From assembly GCA_002690995.1 (NCBI GenBank), contig NZGS01000122.1:1-41004 (forward strand): 41,004 nucleotides of DNA, in the 5' to 3' direction. Under the pieces are notes generated by a model. The model was given only the letters and a program-made list of their open reading frames with translations. It was not told the DNA's origin and ran no database searches. This document shows positions 1 to 9,958 of this stretch, piece by piece. Each line of letters begins with the position of its first letter. The first letter of the stretch is position 1. The stretch comes from Rhodospirillaceae bacterium. Lineage in GTDB: Bacteria; Pseudomonadota; Alphaproteobacteria; Thalassobaculales; Thalassobaculaceae. The position numbers and the translations under genes were made by a program.

Positions 1-1273
1 TTTTGCCCTTGTGATTTATCTTGTTCGGCAACGCTGGAAATAATCCAAAATTTATGTTGGTTGGTTGAAAGTTATCTTGATGCTCTGCATTTGTAATATG
101 AGAGAGCAATGACGCCAAAGCGGTATTTTCCGGGGGTATTTGTGGCTCGCTGCCCAAAATTTCATTAGAAAAAAACATGCCTGCTAATAATCCGATGGCA
201 GCGCTTTCTAAATAGCCCTCAACGCCTGTTATTTGTCCTGCAAATCGTATTCGTTCTTGTTTTTTAAACCGTAAAGTCTCATCCAATAGGCGTGGGGAAT
301 TAATAAATGTATTTCTGTGCAGACCCCCTAGTTTAGCGAATTCTGCATTCTTTAAGCCAGGTATTTTTCTAAAAAGTTGTTTTTGATTGCTGTGTCGGGT
401 TTTGGTTTGAAAGCCTACCATATTATATAGTGACGCTGCCTGGTTATCTTGGCGAAGCTGCACGACAGCATGAGGCCGCTCATCTGTATGAGGATTAGTT
501 AAACCAACTGGTTTCATAGGACCAAATCTAAGAGTTTCTCGTCCTCGCCGGGCCATTTCTTCTATAGGCATACAACCTTCAAAATAAGGTGTCTCTTTCT
601 CCCAGCTCTTGAATTCAATAATTTCCTGAGACGTTAAATCGTCGATAAAATCATCATACTCCTTCTTGTTTAATGGGCAGTTTATATAGTCCCCGGAACT
701 ATTTAATTCAGTGTTTTTATCGTATCGTGATTGATACCAGGCTATAGAGAAATCTATACTTTCTGTGTATACGACAGGAGCAATCGCATCAAAAAATGCA
801 AGAGATTCTCTTCCACTCAAAATAGCAATTTCATCTGATAGTCGAGAGGAGGTAAGGGGGCCAGTTGCGATTATTACGCTGGCATCGGCGGATAGTTGGC
901 TTAAGGTCATTTCTTTACGTTCTAAATTGATCAATTTTTCTTCAGTGATTGCTTTCTCTACGTTTTCAGAGAAAAGGTTTCTATCCACTGCTAGGGCACT
1001 TCCGGCGGGAAGGCGAGCGGTGTCGGCGGCCTTCATTATTAGTGAATCACATCGACGCATTTCCTCGTGTAGAACGCCTACGGCGTTTGCTGTGCTATCG
1101 TCTGATCGGAAAGAATTTGAACACACCAATTCTGCTAGATTTGATGTCACGTGTGCTTCAGTCATAATTTGAGGGCGCATTTCGTACAAAATACATTCAA
1201 TATTTCGTCTAGCAAGCTGCCAGGCGGCTTCACAACCAGCTAAACCTCCTCCGATTATATGAATATGTTTCAT
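1..1273 (-). CDS. trmFO: Methylenetetrahydrofolate-tRNA-(uracil-5-)-methyltransferase TrmFO (C-terminal end beyond window)
   Basis: The frame is open from an ATG at 1273 to the left edge, giving 424 codons with no stop, so only the last few residues are missing compared with the roughly 440-470 aa typical of the family. TrmFO is a cytosolic FAD enzyme that methylates U54 in the T loop of tRNAs using methylenetetrahydrofolate. Seen: an N-terminal FAD Rossmann start, [20 protein letters not shown], with GGGLAG at residues 8-13; then [15 protein letters not shown] and [10 protein letters not shown], all typical of TrmFO; a [11 protein letters not shown] segment and PMKPVGL in the middle; and [16 protein letters not shown] near the end. 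These separate it from MnmG, which lacks the CSNSFRSD block. It lies downstream of uvrA on the same strand with a 60-base gap. No clear Shine-Dalgarno sequence precedes the ATG. Confidence 0.95.
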   Translation of the reverse strand, partial: MKHIHIIGGGLAGCEAAWQLARRNIECILYEMRPQIMTEAHVTSNLAELVCSNSFRSDDSTANAVGVLHEEMRRCDSLIMKAADTARLPAGSALAVDRNLFSENVEKAITEEKLINLERKEMTLSQLSADASVIIATGPLTSSRLSDEIAILSGRESLAFFDAIAPVVYTESIDFSIAWYQSRYDKNTELNSSGDYINCPLNKKEYDDFIDDLTSQEIIEFKSWEKETPYFEGCMPIEEMARRGRETLRFGPMKPVGLTNPHTDERPHAVVQLRQDNQAASLYNMVGFQTKTRHSNQKQLFRKIPGLKNAEFAKLGGLHRNTFINSPRLLDETLRFKKQERIRFAGQITGVEGYLESAAIGLLAGMFFSNEILGSEPQIPPENTALASLLSHITNAEHQDNFQPTNINFGLFPALPNKINHKGK

Positions 1274-1306
1274 TATTTTAAAATCCAGAATAGTTTATCC
1301 GGTTGT

Positions 1307-1322
1307 ATCTCAATATTGAGAT
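1307..1322. repeat. 16-bp perfect palindrome between uvrA and trmFO
   Basis: ATCTCAATATTGAGAT is its own reverse complement and sits between the uvrA stop (1334) and the trmFO start (1273). There is no T run after it on the minus strand, so it is not a convincing intrinsic terminator. It could be an operator-like site or chance in AT-rich DNA. Confidence 0.4.
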
Positions 1323-1333
1323 GAGTGTTAATT

Positions 1334-4204
1334 TCAAATCGCCTTAGAAAATACCTTGCCTTGTCGTTCTGTTAATAATTTAAGGTAAAAACCAGTCTGA
1401 CTTTCTCTAACGTTAATTATATCCTCTGGAGTGCCTTCGGTAACAATTGAACCGCCTAAGTTGCCTCCATTTGGGCCAATATCTATGATCCAGTCTGCTG
1501 TTTTAATTACATCTAAATTGTGTTCGATGACGACTACGGTATTCCCCTGGTCCACCAGTGTGTGCAAAACGTCTAGCAGTTTCTTTATATCATCAAAATG
1601 AAGCCCGGTAGTTGGCTCATCTAATATGTAGAGTGTTTTTCCGGTAGCCCGCCTAGCTAATTCTTTAGAAAGCTTTACTCGTTGAGCTTCCCCACCTGAT
1701 AGTGTGGTAGCAGGTTGCCCAATATTTATATATCCTAAACCAACACGTTGCAGGGTAATTAGTTTTTCTCGAATTGATGGAATTGCTTTAAAAAAATCAA
1801 CGCCCTCATCGACAGTCATTTCTAAAACGTCAGCTATCGACTTGTTCTTATATCGAACATCAAGAGTTTCTCTATTATAGCGTTTACCCTTACAGGTTTC
1901 ACATTGGACATAAACGTCCGGTAAGAAGTGCATCTCAATTTTTATCACGCCGTCACCTTGGCACGCCTCACATCTACCACCCTTCACATTAAATGAAAAA
2001 CGTCCTGGACCGTATCCGCGTACTTTAGCCTCTGGCAGTCCAGCGAACCATTCTCGTATGGGTGTAAAAGCGCCGGTGTAAGTTGCTGGATTAGATCTTG
2101 GAGTTCGCCCGATCGGCGATTGATTGATATCGACTACTTTATCCAGAAATTCTAGGCCTTCAACAGTCTCGTATGGTCCTGGAACTAACCTACTAGAATG
2201 CAAAACACGCGCCGCTATTTTCCAGATGGTTTCGATTACTAAAGAGGATTTTCCACCGCCAGAGACACCTGTTACACAAGTAAATGTGCCCAGTGGAATA
2301 CTTGCTGTGATATTTTTAAGATTATTAGCTTGGGCCCCGGTTACTCTAAATTTACGTTCTTCTGAGATGGGCCTCCTGGCTCTTGGGGTTTCTATTTCCA
2401 GAACTCCAGAAAGGTATTTTCCAGTGAGACTTGCTGGGGATTGTATAATCTCCTCTGGTAAACCTTCGGCTACTACTGTTCCACCGTGTTTTCCTGCTCC
2501 AGGTCCCATATCTAGAACATAGTCGGCACTTCTAATGGCGTCTTCATCATGTTCCACAACTATAACTGTGTTACCTAAATCCCTAAGTCTCTGCAATGTC
2601 TTGAGAAGGCGCTCGTTGTCACGTTGATGCAGTCCTATAGAAGGTTCATCAAGGACGTAAAGCACGCCGGTCAACCCTGACCCTATTTGCGACGCTAGTC
2701 TTATGCGTTGGCTCTCTCCCCCCGACAAGGTACCCGAAGTTCTCGAAAGTGTCAGGTAATCTAAACCTACGTTTTTCAGAAAGCCTAGCCTTTCTCTAAT
2801 TTCTTTTAAAATACGTTCTGCTATCGTAACTTGTTTTGGTTTAAGAAATGTTTCAATTTCTTCAAACCAATCGACAGCTTCCGAAATTGAGAAATTAGTG
2901 ACATCAGTAATGGTTGAACCATTTATTTTCACAGCAAGTGCGGCTGGCTTGAGGCGTTGTCCTTCACACGTCTCGCAGTTTGCAGCCGATTGGTATCGGC
3001 TTAGTTCTTCTCTCAATCTCTTGGAGTCAGTCTCTCTAAATCTGCGTTCTAGATTTGGCACTAAACCCTCAAATGGCTTTTGGGTGGTGTAAGAGCGAGA
3101 TCCATCATCATATGTCATTTCAACTGGCGTTCCACCGCTTCCAAACAACAAAGCGTTCTGAAAATCCAGGCATAAATCTTCAAAAGGGATGCTCATGGAT
3201 GCAGAAAAGTGAACGCAAAGGCTTTTTAGTGTTTGGTTATAATACTTTGAAGGTGATGAAGCCCAAGGTGCCACGGCGCCTTGCTGAAGACTTAGCTTAC
3301 AGTTTGGTATAATGAGGTCTTTGTCAAAATATAACTTGGTGCCAAGGCCCTCACAATCGGGACACGCTCCAGAGGGATTGTTAAAGGAAAACAATCTTGG
3401 TTCAATTTCTTCTATCGTAAAGCCGGATACTGGGCAAGCAAACTTGGCCGAAAAGACGACTTGTTCAGCTGTATCCGCATTTTCAGCGATCAGCAACCCG
3501 TCAGATAGATCAAGAACTGTTTCAATAGAATCGGCTAACCTTGCTTCAAGGCCCTCGCGCACCACAACTCGATCCACCACCACTTCTATATCATGCTTTA
3601 TGTTTTTATCTAAAACCGGTGTGTCATTTAAATCGTAAACCTCACCATCAATCTTTACTCTTTGAAAACCTTTTTTTCGATATTCAGCAAAGTCCTTTTT
3701 AAATTCACCCTTGCGTCCTCGAATTACGGGCGCCAGTACTAATAATCTTGTCTCGTCAGGTAACGCTAAAATCGCATCCACCATTTGGCTAACCGTCTGA
3801 CTTTCAATGGGTTTCCCCGTTGTCGGTGAATAGGGTATACCTATCCTTGAAAACAGTAGCCTTAAATAATCATAAATTTCAGTAACGGTCCCTACTGTAG
3901 ATCGTGGATTCCTAGACGTAGTTTTCTGCTCAATTGATATGGCTGGTGAAAGACCTTCTATCATATCAACCTCTGGCTTTTGCATTAGCTCCAAAAACTG
4001 TCGAGCATATGCTGATAGGCTTTCTACGTAGCGCCTCTGCCCTTCGGCATAAATTGTATCGAAAGCAAGCGATGATTTACCAGAGCCGCTTGGCCCAGTA
4101 ATTACAACAAGACTATCTTTTGGCAGTGTGGCGTTCACAGCTTTTAAATTGTGAGCGCGTGCGCCACGAACTATGAGCTTGTTAATACTTTGATTGTGGG
4201 GCAT
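1334..4204 (-). CDS. uvrA: Excinuclease ABC subunit UvrA
   Basis: 956 aa, the normal UvrA length. UvrA is the damage-recognition ATPase of nucleotide excision repair; it dimerises, loads UvrB at lesions and then leaves. Two ABC ATPase modules are visible: Walker [10 protein letters not shown] (residues 37-45) with LSGGESQR (493-500), and a second Walker [10 protein letters not shown] (646-654) with LSGGEAQR near the C terminus, both followed by Walker B YVLDEP/YILDEP. Zinc modules: CPVSG...CPDC (Cys257, Cys281, Cys284, with Ser260 where a fourth Cys often sits), CETC (410-413), and a C-terminal CEAC...CETC pair. The GVSGGGKS variant fits Alphaproteobacteria. It is divergent from ssb across about 236 bases, a common arrangement. 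I saw no convincing alphaproteobacterial LexA box (GTTC-N7-GTTC) in that gap, so SOS control is not supported here. Confidence 0.98.
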   Translation of the reverse strand: MPHNQSINKLIVRGARAHNLKAVNATLPKDSLVVITGPSGSGKSSLAFDTIYAEGQRRYVESLSAYARQFLELMQKPEVDMIEGLSPAISIEQKTTSRNPRSTVGTVTEIYDYLRLLFSRIGIPYSPTTGKPIESQTVSQMVDAILALPDETRLLVLAPVIRGRKGEFKKDFAEYRKKGFQRVKIDGEVYDLNDTPVLDKNIKHDIEVVVDRVVVREGLEARLADSIETVLDLSDGLLIAENADTAEQVVFSAKFACPVSGFTIEEIEPRLFSFNNPSGACPDCEGLGTKLYFDKDLIIPNCKLSLQQGAVAPWASSPSKYYNQTLKSLCVHFSASMSIPFEDLCLDFQNALLFGSGGTPVEMTYDDGSRSYTTQKPFEGLVPNLERRFRETDSKRLREELSRYQSAANCETCEGQRLKPAALAVKINGSTITDVTNFSISEAVDWFEEIETFLKPKQVTIAERILKEIRERLGFLKNVGLDYLTLSRTSGTLSGGESQRIRLASQIGSGLTGVLYVLDEPSIGLHQRDNERLLKTLQRLRDLGNTVIVVEHDEDAIRSADYVLDMGPGAGKHGGTVVAEGLPEEIIQSPASLTGKYLSGVLEIETPRARRPISEERKFRVTGAQANNLKNITASIPLGTFTCVTGVSGGGKSSLVIETIWKIAARVLHSSRLVPGPYETVEGLEFLDKVVDINQSPIGRTPRSNPATYTGAFTPIREWFAGLPEAKVRGYGPGRFSFNVKGGRCEACQGDGVIKIEMHFLPDVYVQCETCKGKRYNRETLDVRYKNKSIADVLEMTVDEGVDFFKAIPSIREKLITLQRVGLGYINIGQPATTLSGGEAQRVKLSKELARRATGKTLYILDEPTTGLHFDDIKKLLDVLHTLVDQGNTVVVIEHNLDVIKTADWIIDIGPNGGNLGGSIVTEGTPEDIINVRESQTGFYLKLLTERQGKVFSKAI

Positions 4205-4440
4205 AGCTATTGTTCACAAGATTAGCGTTAAAAAGACCTACATTAAGTAGGATCTAATGGCAAATAAGAAAAGGTATTTTAATAAAAGACAGCCAAATGG
4301 TCACAAATAATTTTTTTGAAATTTTTAGATACAGAAAGATGAAATTAAAGAAAATGTCATTCAATTCAGACCTTCTTGCTAGTTAAAATGGATAAATTGT
4401 GCAAACATAAAATAACTTCAAATTTGGGCGAGTGGTGAAC

Positions 4441-4923
4441 ATGGCAGGAAGCATAAATAAGGTCATTTTAGTAGGAAATTTGGGTCGCGACCCGGAAGTA
4501 AGGAGTATGCAAGATGGAGGAAAAATAGTTCAACTGTCCCTAGCAACTTCTGAAACGTGGAAGGATAGAAGTTCAGGCGAACGTCGGGAGCGAACAGAAT
4601 GGCATCGGGTTGTGATTTTTAACGAGGCACTGGGTAATATAGCCGAACAATATCTTAGAAAAGGGTCAACTGTTTATATCGAAGGGCAATTACAAACCCG
4701 GAAATGGGGCGAACCAGGGCAGGAAAAATACACGACAGAGGTGGTGTTACAACGATATAGAGGAGAGCTAACTATGCTAGGTAACCGGCAAGATCAAGGC
4801 TCAGCGGGAAATTACATGGCGCCAGATTCCGGTTTTGATGCAGGTTCATCTCAAAATATAGTTGAGAATTCTAATGACGCCGGGAGTAAATTCGAAGATT
4901 TGGATGACGAAATACCGTTCTAA
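4441..4923 (+). CDS. ssb: Single-stranded DNA-binding protein SSB
   Basis: 160 aa. SSB coats single-stranded DNA as a tetramer and recruits replication and repair enzymes. The N-terminal OB fold is recognisable ([17 protein letters not shown], then [10 protein letters not shown] and [10 protein letters not shown]). A Gly/Asn/Ser-rich linker leads to the acidic tail DLDDEIPF, the protein-interaction tip of bacterial SSBs. The frame also permits a GTG at 4432 (three extra residues), but family members begin close to the S-x-N-K-V motif, so ATG 4441 is preferred; neither start has a strong Shine-Dalgarno. It lies between divergent uvrA and downstream gyrA, as in many Alphaproteobacteria. Confidence 0.96.
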   Translation: MAGSINKVILVGNLGRDPEVRSMQDGGKIVQLSLATSETWKDRSSGERRERTEWHRVVIFNEALGNIAEQYLRKGSTVYIEGQLQTRKWGEPGQEKYTTEVVLQRYRGELTMLGNRQDQGSAGNYMAPDSGFDAGSSQNIVENSNDAGSKFEDLDDEIPF

Positions 4924-4935
4924 AAACGCGTTTTT
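4922..4935. terminator. Weak palindrome just after the ssb stop
   Basis: AAAAACGCGTTTTT is a perfect 14-bp inverted repeat overlapping the last base of the ssb stop codon and followed by more T. It has an A-T stem and almost no loop, so it would be a weak terminator at best. Its place between ssb and the separate gyrA promoter is the main reason to list it. Confidence 0.3.
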
Positions 4936-5021
4936 TAAGAAATTAGAAGAAATTTTATCAATAGACCCTTTCCAGGTTACTTCTTTACGAGGTTACCGTG
5001 CTTGCGTGTTCCAAGGTGCGT

Positions 5022-5050
5022 TTGTTACTAGCTAGTATATATGCTATAAT
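5022..5050 (+). promoter_or_regulatory. Sigma-70-type promoter for gyrA
   Basis: TTGTTA (5022-5027), a 17-base spacer, then a consensus TATAAT (5045-5050). This places the transcript start near 5057 and leaves a leader of about 85 bases before the gyrA ATG at 5141. It is one of the best -35/-10 matches I found in the window. Confidence 0.6.
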
Positions 5051-5140
5051 GAGGGAGTAATGTTGGTATTAAAACGTCGAAGTTAACCGATTGAATTTAA
5101 TAAATAAAATTGTATTTTTCGCCCATAGATTTTTGAGCAA

Positions 5141-7867
5141 ATGACTGATTCGGAACAAGAATTACCAGATATAAAAGGCGTTTCGATCGAAGGCGAAATG
5201 AAGCGCTCATATTTGGATTATGCGATGAGCGTTATAGTATCTCGGGCGCTTCCGGATGTCCGTGACGGACTTAAGCCAGTTCATCGAAGAATTCTATATG
5301 CTATGAAAGAGGGTGGGTACGATTGGACCCGTCCTTATAGGAAATCAGCGAGAATTGTTGGGGATGTAATGGGGCAGTTTCATCCGCACGGTGATAGCCC
5401 AATATACGACTCGATGGTCAGAATGGCTCAAGATTTCTCTATGCGGTTGCCGTTTATCGACGGCCAAGGAAATTTTGGCTCGATGGATGGAGATCCGCCA
5501 GCTGCACATAGATACACAGAAGCTCGTTTGGCTAAATCGGCAGAAGGTTTGCTGCGAGATATTGATAAAGACACTGTAGATTTCGTTGCAAATTATGACG
5601 AAACATCTGAAGAACCTTCGGTGTTGCCGGCGGAATTCCCAAATTTACTAGTAAATGGTGCTGGGGGTATTGCGGTTGGCATGGCAACCAATATTCCTCC
5701 TCATAACCTCGGGGAAGTTATTGATGGATGTCTTGCACTTATAGAAAACAGAGAATTATCTATAGAGGAACTTCTAAATGTCATTCCCGGTCCTGACTTC
5801 CCTACTGGAGGTATCATCCTAGGTAAAACGGGAATAAGAGACGCTTACATGACGGGGCGTGGTTCCATTGTTATGCGTGCTAAAGCAGAAATCCAGGAAA
5901 TCAGGAAAGATAGAATGGCAATCGTGGTTTCTGAAATTCCTTACCAGGTAAATAAGGCGAGATTGCTTGAAAGAATAGGCGAGGTGGTTAGGGATAAGGT
6001 TATCGAGGGCATAGCTGATCTTCGAGATGAGAGTGATCGCGATGGTGTCCGCATGGTTATTGAGCTCAAACGAGACGCTGTAGGGGAAGTTGTATTAAGC
6101 CAACTTTATCGTCATACGTCTATGCAGACTTCATTTGGTGTAAATATGTTAGCTTTGAATGGTGGCAGACCTGAACAGCTAAATTTAAAAGATATTATCT
6201 CTGCATTTGTTGCGTTTAGAGAAGAAGTTGTCACTAAACGAACAACATTTCTTTTAAGGAAGGCGCGTGAGCGCGCGCATATTCTTGCAGGACTGTTAGT
6301 AGCTTTGAATAATATTGAAAATATAATAGCCCTTATCAGAGCAGCTGCCGACGCTGGTGAAGCAAGAAAAGGATTGAGGGAGACAGATTGGCCGGCGGCA
6401 GAGGTTGCTGAATTTATTGAGATTATAGATGACCCGGAGCACGACGTTATCGATGGTAAGTACAGGTTATCGGATGCTCAAGCACGAGCTATACTCGAAC
6501 TTAGGCTTCAGCGCCTGACCGGTATGGAGCGGAGCAAACTTGTCGACGAAACAAAGGAACTCTCAGAACAAATTAATTACTACTTAACTATCCTCCAATC
6601 GAGAGACAAGTTGATCCAAGTGGTAAAAGAGGAATTGCTGGAAGCGAAAGAAAACTTCGCTGATGACCGCCGCACAGTTTTAGAGGAAAACGAATTCGAA
6701 CATGATATAGAAGATCTAATACAGCGCGAAGATATGGTTATAACTGTTAGCTTGAAAGGTTATATTAAACGGGTTCCGCTTTCGACATACAAGGCGCAAC
6801 ATAGAGGAGGTAAAGGGCGTTCGGGGATGTCGACACGTGATGAGGACGTAGTTGATCGCCTCTTTGTTGCCAATACACATACACCAGTCTTATTTTTCAC
6901 TTCGCGAGGAATGGTATATCAAATGAAGGTATACAGGCTCCCACTGGGCACGCCCCAAGCTCGCGGTAAGGCGATGGTAAATCTGTTGCCTTTAGAGGAA
7001 GGTGAGTGGATACAAACTGTTATGCCCATGCCGGTGGACGAAGATACCTGGGATGATTTACAGGTTATGTTTGCCACGTCGGCAGGTACAGTGCGGCGGA
7101 ATGCGCTTTCCGATTTCACAAATATTAAGCGTAATGGAAAGATAGCCATGAAGCTTGAGGAGGGCGAGCGGCTGATCAGCGTTCAACCCTGTAGTGACAA
7201 AAATGATGTTCTGCTGACAACACGAGACGGTAAAGCTATAAGGTTTGGTGTTTCTGATGTCAGGGTGTTTAGAAGCCGCGGATCAATGGGAGTTCGTGGA
7301 ATAAAACTTATCAATGGTGATGCTGTTGTTGGTATGTCTATATTGGTGCGTGTCGAACACGAGACCCCCGAAGTAGCAGAAATTTCGGAAAGAGAAATCT
7401 ATTTAAAACAGACTTCCTATCTACGACGGTCCACAATCACTGAGCAGGCTGGTGACGTTGAAAAGCCTGATATAATGCTTTCAGATGAGAGACTAGCATA
7501 TTTGGGTGGAGCAGAAGAATTTATTCTGACTGTGACAGAAAAGGGAATTGGGAAACGGACCTCTGCTTACGAGTACAGAACAAGTAATCGGGGAGGGCAA
7601 GGCGTTTGGAATATAGATGTTACTGAAAGGTCTGGTCAGGTCGTTGCCGGTTTCCCTGTCAATAACTCTGATCAGATCATGCTTGTGACAGATAGCGGCC
7701 AACTTATACGTTGTCTAGTTGATGAAATCGGAATTACTGGGCGAAGAACCCAAGGGGTATGGATTTTTAGAGTTGAGGATGGGGAAAAAGTCGTATCTGT
7801 AAGTTTGATTGGCGATGATATGAATGGCGAAAGTGAAACACCTAGCTCTAATGAGCAGCCAGATTAA
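5141..7867 (+). CDS. gyrA: DNA gyrase subunit A
   Basis: 908 aa, within the range for GyrA. It is the breakage-reunion subunit of gyrase, which introduces negative supercoils with GyrB. Seen: the winged-helix region with [10 protein letters not shown] (residues 81-90) and the active tyrosine in RYTEARL (Tyr125). The quinolone-region positions equivalent to E. coli Ser83 and Asp87 are Ser86 and Asp90, that is, wild type. The C-terminal beta-pinwheel begins with a GyrA box, QHRGGKG (canonical QRRGGKG, with Arg to His), which argues for GyrA rather than ParC. The tail is acidic and low-complexity. It has its own promoter (5022-5050), and coaD follows 85 bases later on the same strand. Confidence 0.98.
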   Translation: MTDSEQELPDIKGVSIEGEMKRSYLDYAMSVIVSRALPDVRDGLKPVHRRILYAMKEGGYDWTRPYRKSARIVGDVMGQFHPHGDSPIYDSMVRMAQDFSMRLPFIDGQGNFGSMDGDPPAAHRYTEARLAKSAEGLLRDIDKDTVDFVANYDETSEEPSVLPAEFPNLLVNGAGGIAVGMATNIPPHNLGEVIDGCLALIENRELSIEELLNVIPGPDFPTGGIILGKTGIRDAYMTGRGSIVMRAKAEIQEIRKDRMAIVVSEIPYQVNKARLLERIGEVVRDKVIEGIADLRDESDRDGVRMVIELKRDAVGEVVLSQLYRHTSMQTSFGVNMLALNGGRPEQLNLKDIISAFVAFREEVVTKRTTFLLRKARERAHILAGLLVALNNIENIIALIRAAADAGEARKGLRETDWPAAEVAEFIEIIDDPEHDVIDGKYRLSDAQARAILELRLQRLTGMERSKLVDETKELSEQINYYLTILQSRDKLIQVVKEELLEAKENFADDRRTVLEENEFEHDIEDLIQREDMVITVSLKGYIKRVPLSTYKAQHRGGKGRSGMSTRDEDVVDRLFVANTHTPVLFFTSRGMVYQMKVYRLPLGTPQARGKAMVNLLPLEEGEWIQTVMPMPVDEDTWDDLQVMFATSAGTVRRNALSDFTNIKRNGKIAMKLEEGERLISVQPCSDKNDVLLTTRDGKAIRFGVSDVRVFRSRGSMGVRGIKLINGDAVVGMSILVRVEHETPEVAEISEREIYLKQTSYLRRSTITEQAGDVEKPDIMLSDERLAYLGGAEEFILTVTEKGIGKRTSAYEYRTSNRGGQGVWNIDVTERSGQVVAGFPVNNSDQIMLVTDSGQLIRCLVDEIGITGRRTQGVWIFRVEDGEKVVSVSLIGDDMNGESETPSSNEQPD

Positions 7868-7942
7868 GATAAGAACCAAATAAAACTTGATATTCACTTA
7901 AAGGCTTGGTTATTTTTCGTGCACTTGAAATTGAGTGACGAT

Positions 7943-7952
7943 GGAGGTTCTT
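7943..7952 (+). promoter_or_regulatory. Ribosome binding site that fixes the coaD start
   Basis: GGAGG at 7943-7947 lies five bases before the GTG at 7953. It makes GTG 7953 the likely start of coaD rather than the upstream in-frame GTG at 7935 or ATG at 7941, since the ATG at 7941 overlaps this site. Confidence 0.65.
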
Positions 7953-8465
7953 GTGCGCATAGCAGTATACCCGGGGACGTTTGATCCCATAACTAATGGA
8001 CATATTGATATTATACGTCGAGCCAGTAAAGTTGTTGACAAGCTTATTGTTGCTGCAGCGGAGAACATCGGTAAAAGTCCAATGTTTAGCTTGGACGAGC
8101 GTAGAGATATGGTGAACCAAGAAATTGGAATCATAAAGGCAGATAATGAAGCTCGAGGTTATCAGAGTGAGATTGAGGTCACATCATTTAACTCGCTATT
8201 GATGCACTTTGTTGATGAACACAACGCGAAATTTGTGATTAGAGGACTACGAGCCGTTTCGGACTTTGAATACGAATTCCAAATGGTGGGAATGAATGCA
8301 CGCCTTAACCCTGACGTTGAAACGCTGTTTCTTATGTCTTCGGAACGTCACCAATTTATCTCCTCTCGATTGGTGAAAGAAATAGCTATTTTAGGTGGAG
8401 AAATAGACGATTTTGTATCTCCTAGGGTCAAAGAACGAATGATGGCTAATATAAATAAAAAATAA
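7953..8465 (+). CDS. coaD: Phosphopantetheine adenylyltransferase CoaD
   Basis: 170 aa from the GTG at 7953. CoaD transfers AMP from ATP to 4'-phosphopantetheine, the penultimate step of coenzyme A synthesis. It is a nucleotidyltransferase of the HxGH type: RIAVYPGTFDPITNGHIDI covers the first substrate loop with the T/HIGH-like element, RGLRAVSDFEYEFQM is the signature central stretch, and FISSRLVKEIA corresponds to the ISSxLVKE motif. The frame could begin at GTG 7935, but homologues start just before R-I-A-x-Y-P-G, and the Shine-Dalgarno spacing supports 7953. It follows gyrA and precedes the tRNA-Lys, which has its own promoter. Confidence 0.97.
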   Translation: MRIAVYPGTFDPITNGHIDIIRRASKVVDKLIVAAAENIGKSPMFSLDERRDMVNQEIGIIKADNEARGYQSEIEVTSFNSLLMHFVDEHNAKFVIRGLRAVSDFEYEFQMVGMNARLNPDVETLFLMSSERHQFISSRLVKEIAILGGEIDDFVSPRVKERMMANINKK

Positions 8466-8479
8466 ATTTAAACCCGTAG

Positions 8480-8507
8480 TTGACCAAAAGTTGAAATAAT
8501 ATATATA
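8480..8507 (+). promoter_or_regulatory. Promoter for the tRNA-Lys gene
   Basis: TTGACC (8480-8485), a 16-base spacer and TATATA (8502-8507), followed by a G-rich discriminator. The predicted start lies only a few bases before the mature tRNA 5' end at 8517, typical of a compact stable-RNA promoter. Confidence 0.5.
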
Positions 8508-8516
8508 CGGGGGAGT

Positions 8517-8592
8517 GGGCGCGTAGCTCAGTTGGTAGAGCAGTTGACTTTTAATCAGCGGGTCACAGGTTCGAACCCTGTCGCGCTCACCA
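8517..8592 (+). tRNA. tRNA-Lys (anticodon UUU)
   Basis: A complete 76-nt cloverleaf with encoded CCA. The acceptor arm GGGCGCG (8517-8523) pairs with CGCGCTC (8582-8588), with one G-U pair. The D arm is GCTCAGTTGGTAGAGC. The anticodon stem GTTGA/TCAGC has one T-G pair and the loop CTTTTAA puts TTT at 8550-8552. The T arm is ACAGG-TTCGAAC-CCTGT. The discriminator is A8589 and CCA is 8590-8592. The UUU anticodon reads AAA and AAG lysine codons. Confidence 0.97.
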
Positions 8593-8619
8593 CTTTAGTG
8601 TAGTCAAAGTGCTAAAGTG
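8591..8619 (+). repeat. Stem-loop immediately after tRNA-Lys
   Basis: CACTTTAG (8591-8598) and CTAAAGTG (8612-8619) are perfect inverted repeats with a 13-base loop; the left arm shares the last two bases of the encoded CCA. There is no T run, so it is not a classical terminator. It may mark the 3' trailer for processing or be chance. From here to 8795 I see no gene. Confidence 0.4.
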
Positions 8620-8795
8620 ATACCGATGCTTCACCTTTTGTCACCCAAACGCTTAGCCGATAGCTCCATCACAATCATTATAGTCGTGAGATTTGAATGG
8701 TTCATGTAGCCACTAAAACCATCGTGAAGTTGGGGGAAATACCATAGGTTCTGCTTTTTCACGACCTTTACTAGTACCGATGGAAAAGGCACCTT

Positions 8796-9242
8796 CTAGG
8801 CTGTTATCGCTATTTTATCCCCAACGGATATTGTTCCAGCTTTAAGAACGTTACAACACACCCCACCACGCCAAGAGGGAGAAAGTGCGTTCTGAAGCCC
8901 TTGACGTTGCTTGTCCATCAAATCGCAAGGTTCCGTCTCTAGTTTGACTTCCAGCTGTACATTAGAAATTGTTATTATTTGGCCACTTTTCTGAGGGGCT
9001 CTCATGTCGGATACAAATAAATTTGCTCTTCTCGTGAGCCAGGGGAGAACAGCTCCCAGCTCACTACAAGCGTCAGCCCAATCATCTTCAAAAAGGATAC
9101 TTATTTGCCTATTTCGCTTTTTTCCACGAGCGTCTCCTTTTATTCCGGCTTCAATTGATATCTCCGCGCTCTTTATCTCTTCCATGGGGGCCAGAATTTT
9201 TGGGGTGATTGCTATTCCGATAAGATTGGGCATTGAATTCAT
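8796..9242 (-). CDS. MOSC domain-containing protein
   Basis: 148 aa, close to a minimal MOSC domain. MOSC domains are the sulfur-carrier modules found at the end of molybdenum cofactor sulfurases and in small stand-alone proteins such as YiiM-type enzymes. Seen: an N-terminal beta strand (LIGIAITPK), a charged loop, a central LPWLTRRANLFV element, the ETEPCDLMD stretch, and WRGGVCCNVLKAG with the conserved Cys, followed by I-x-x-G-D-x-I at the end. The exact substrate cannot be told. It stands alone, convergent with the tRNA gene, and about 95 bases separate its start from the pseudogene on the opposite strand. The start could be Met1 (9242) or Met4 (9233). Confidence 0.85.
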   Translation of the reverse strand: MNSMPNLIGIAITPKILAPMEEIKSAEISIEAGIKGDARGKKRNRQISILFEDDWADACSELGAVLPWLTRRANLFVSDMRAPQKSGQIITISNVQLEVKLETEPCDLMDKQRQGLQNALSPSWRGGVCCNVLKAGTISVGDKIAITA

Positions 9243-9336
9243 CCGTAGGAAGTTTATCGACTCTAAAAATTATATTAACTAATGTTGGTTTTTATTGCGA
9301 GGACTATGTGGCTAAACCTTCAGGGAGGCATTCTAA

Positions 9337-9917
9337 TTGAAACAAGCAGCATGGATATCAATGGTGGAAGACGAAGAGGCCGATGACCAGTTAAAACAAA
9401 TTTTTGATGTAGCCAGAACTCCGCACGGGACTTTGGACAATGTAATGCGAACCCATAGTTTGCGACCTGCTTCAATGATTGACCACGTAACGCTTTAAAA
9501 CAGCGTCCTCCACAGTGATGAAATCACCTTACCACTTTGGTTTTAGAAGTAATTGCAGCCTATGTGAGGATATTAAACTCTTATGAATATAGTCTGACGC
9601 ATCATTGGAATAATGCAGTAAGGTTAATTGATAATGCACAGGGAGTAGAAGTAATTCACGATGCATTGCGGTCGCAGAGTTTTGAAAATACTTTCAACGA
9701 AAAAGCAATAGCCATCTTACATTACAGTAAGAAACTTACATGCGACGTTGAAAATCTGAAAAAAGTTGATGTTATCAAATTAAAACAAGCAGGGTGTGAT
9801 GATGGGGAAATTCTCGAGGTTAATCAAGTAACCGCGTATTTTAATTATTCAAACCGCGTTTTAAATGGACTAGGTGTGTCTCTTGATGGCGACAAGATTG
9901 GTTATTACAGTTCCTAG
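9337..9917 (+). pseudogene. Decayed carboxymuconolactone decarboxylase/AhpD-like (peroxidase-related) gene
   Basis: From a TTG at 9337 the frame reads like the start of the AhpD-related family (AWISMVEDEEAD, then a PHGTLDNVMRTHSLRP stretch). It is then interrupted by TAA at 9496-9498, continues in the same frame with a recognisable SVLHSDEITLPLWF, and meets TAG at 9544-9546. Reading continues in the next frame from 9543 (LEVIAAYVRILNS) to a stop at 9917, as if one T had been lost from the T run at 9541-9544. The site where the family has its redox pair, NGCxYCxxHH, reads NSYEYSLTHH, so both Cys are Ser. A stop, a frameshift and loss of both catalytic cysteines together indicate real decay rather than a single read error. 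Functional homologues act as alkylhydroperoxidase-like disulfide enzymes. Confidence 0.8.
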
Positions 9918-9958
9918 GCGAATAGTTTAGCACTATAGACATCATACTCGCAGATATT

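Noticed and set aside
765-1172. Open frame on the plus strand within trmFO
   Set aside because: It lies wholly inside the minus-strand TrmFO coding region, which has clear family motifs; this is a shadow frame.
4237-4251. Inverted repeat CCTAC-ATTAA-GTAGG upstream of uvrA
   Set aside because: Five-base arms are too short to call in AT-rich DNA and there is no other support.
4205-4440. Possible LexA/SOS box in the uvrA-ssb gap (a GTTC at 4212-4215 region)
   Set aside because: The seven-base-spaced second half does not read GTTC (it reads TAGC), and no other GAAC/GTTC direct repeat was found.
7868-7930. AACCAA...TTGGTT pairing after gyrA followed by TTTTT
   Set aside because: Six-base arms with a loop of about 26 bases are too weak for a terminator call.
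8593-8795. Possible short gene remnant between the tRNA and the MOSC gene
   Set aside because: Short reading stretches exist on both strands, but none has a start with a ribosome site or recognisable family motif.
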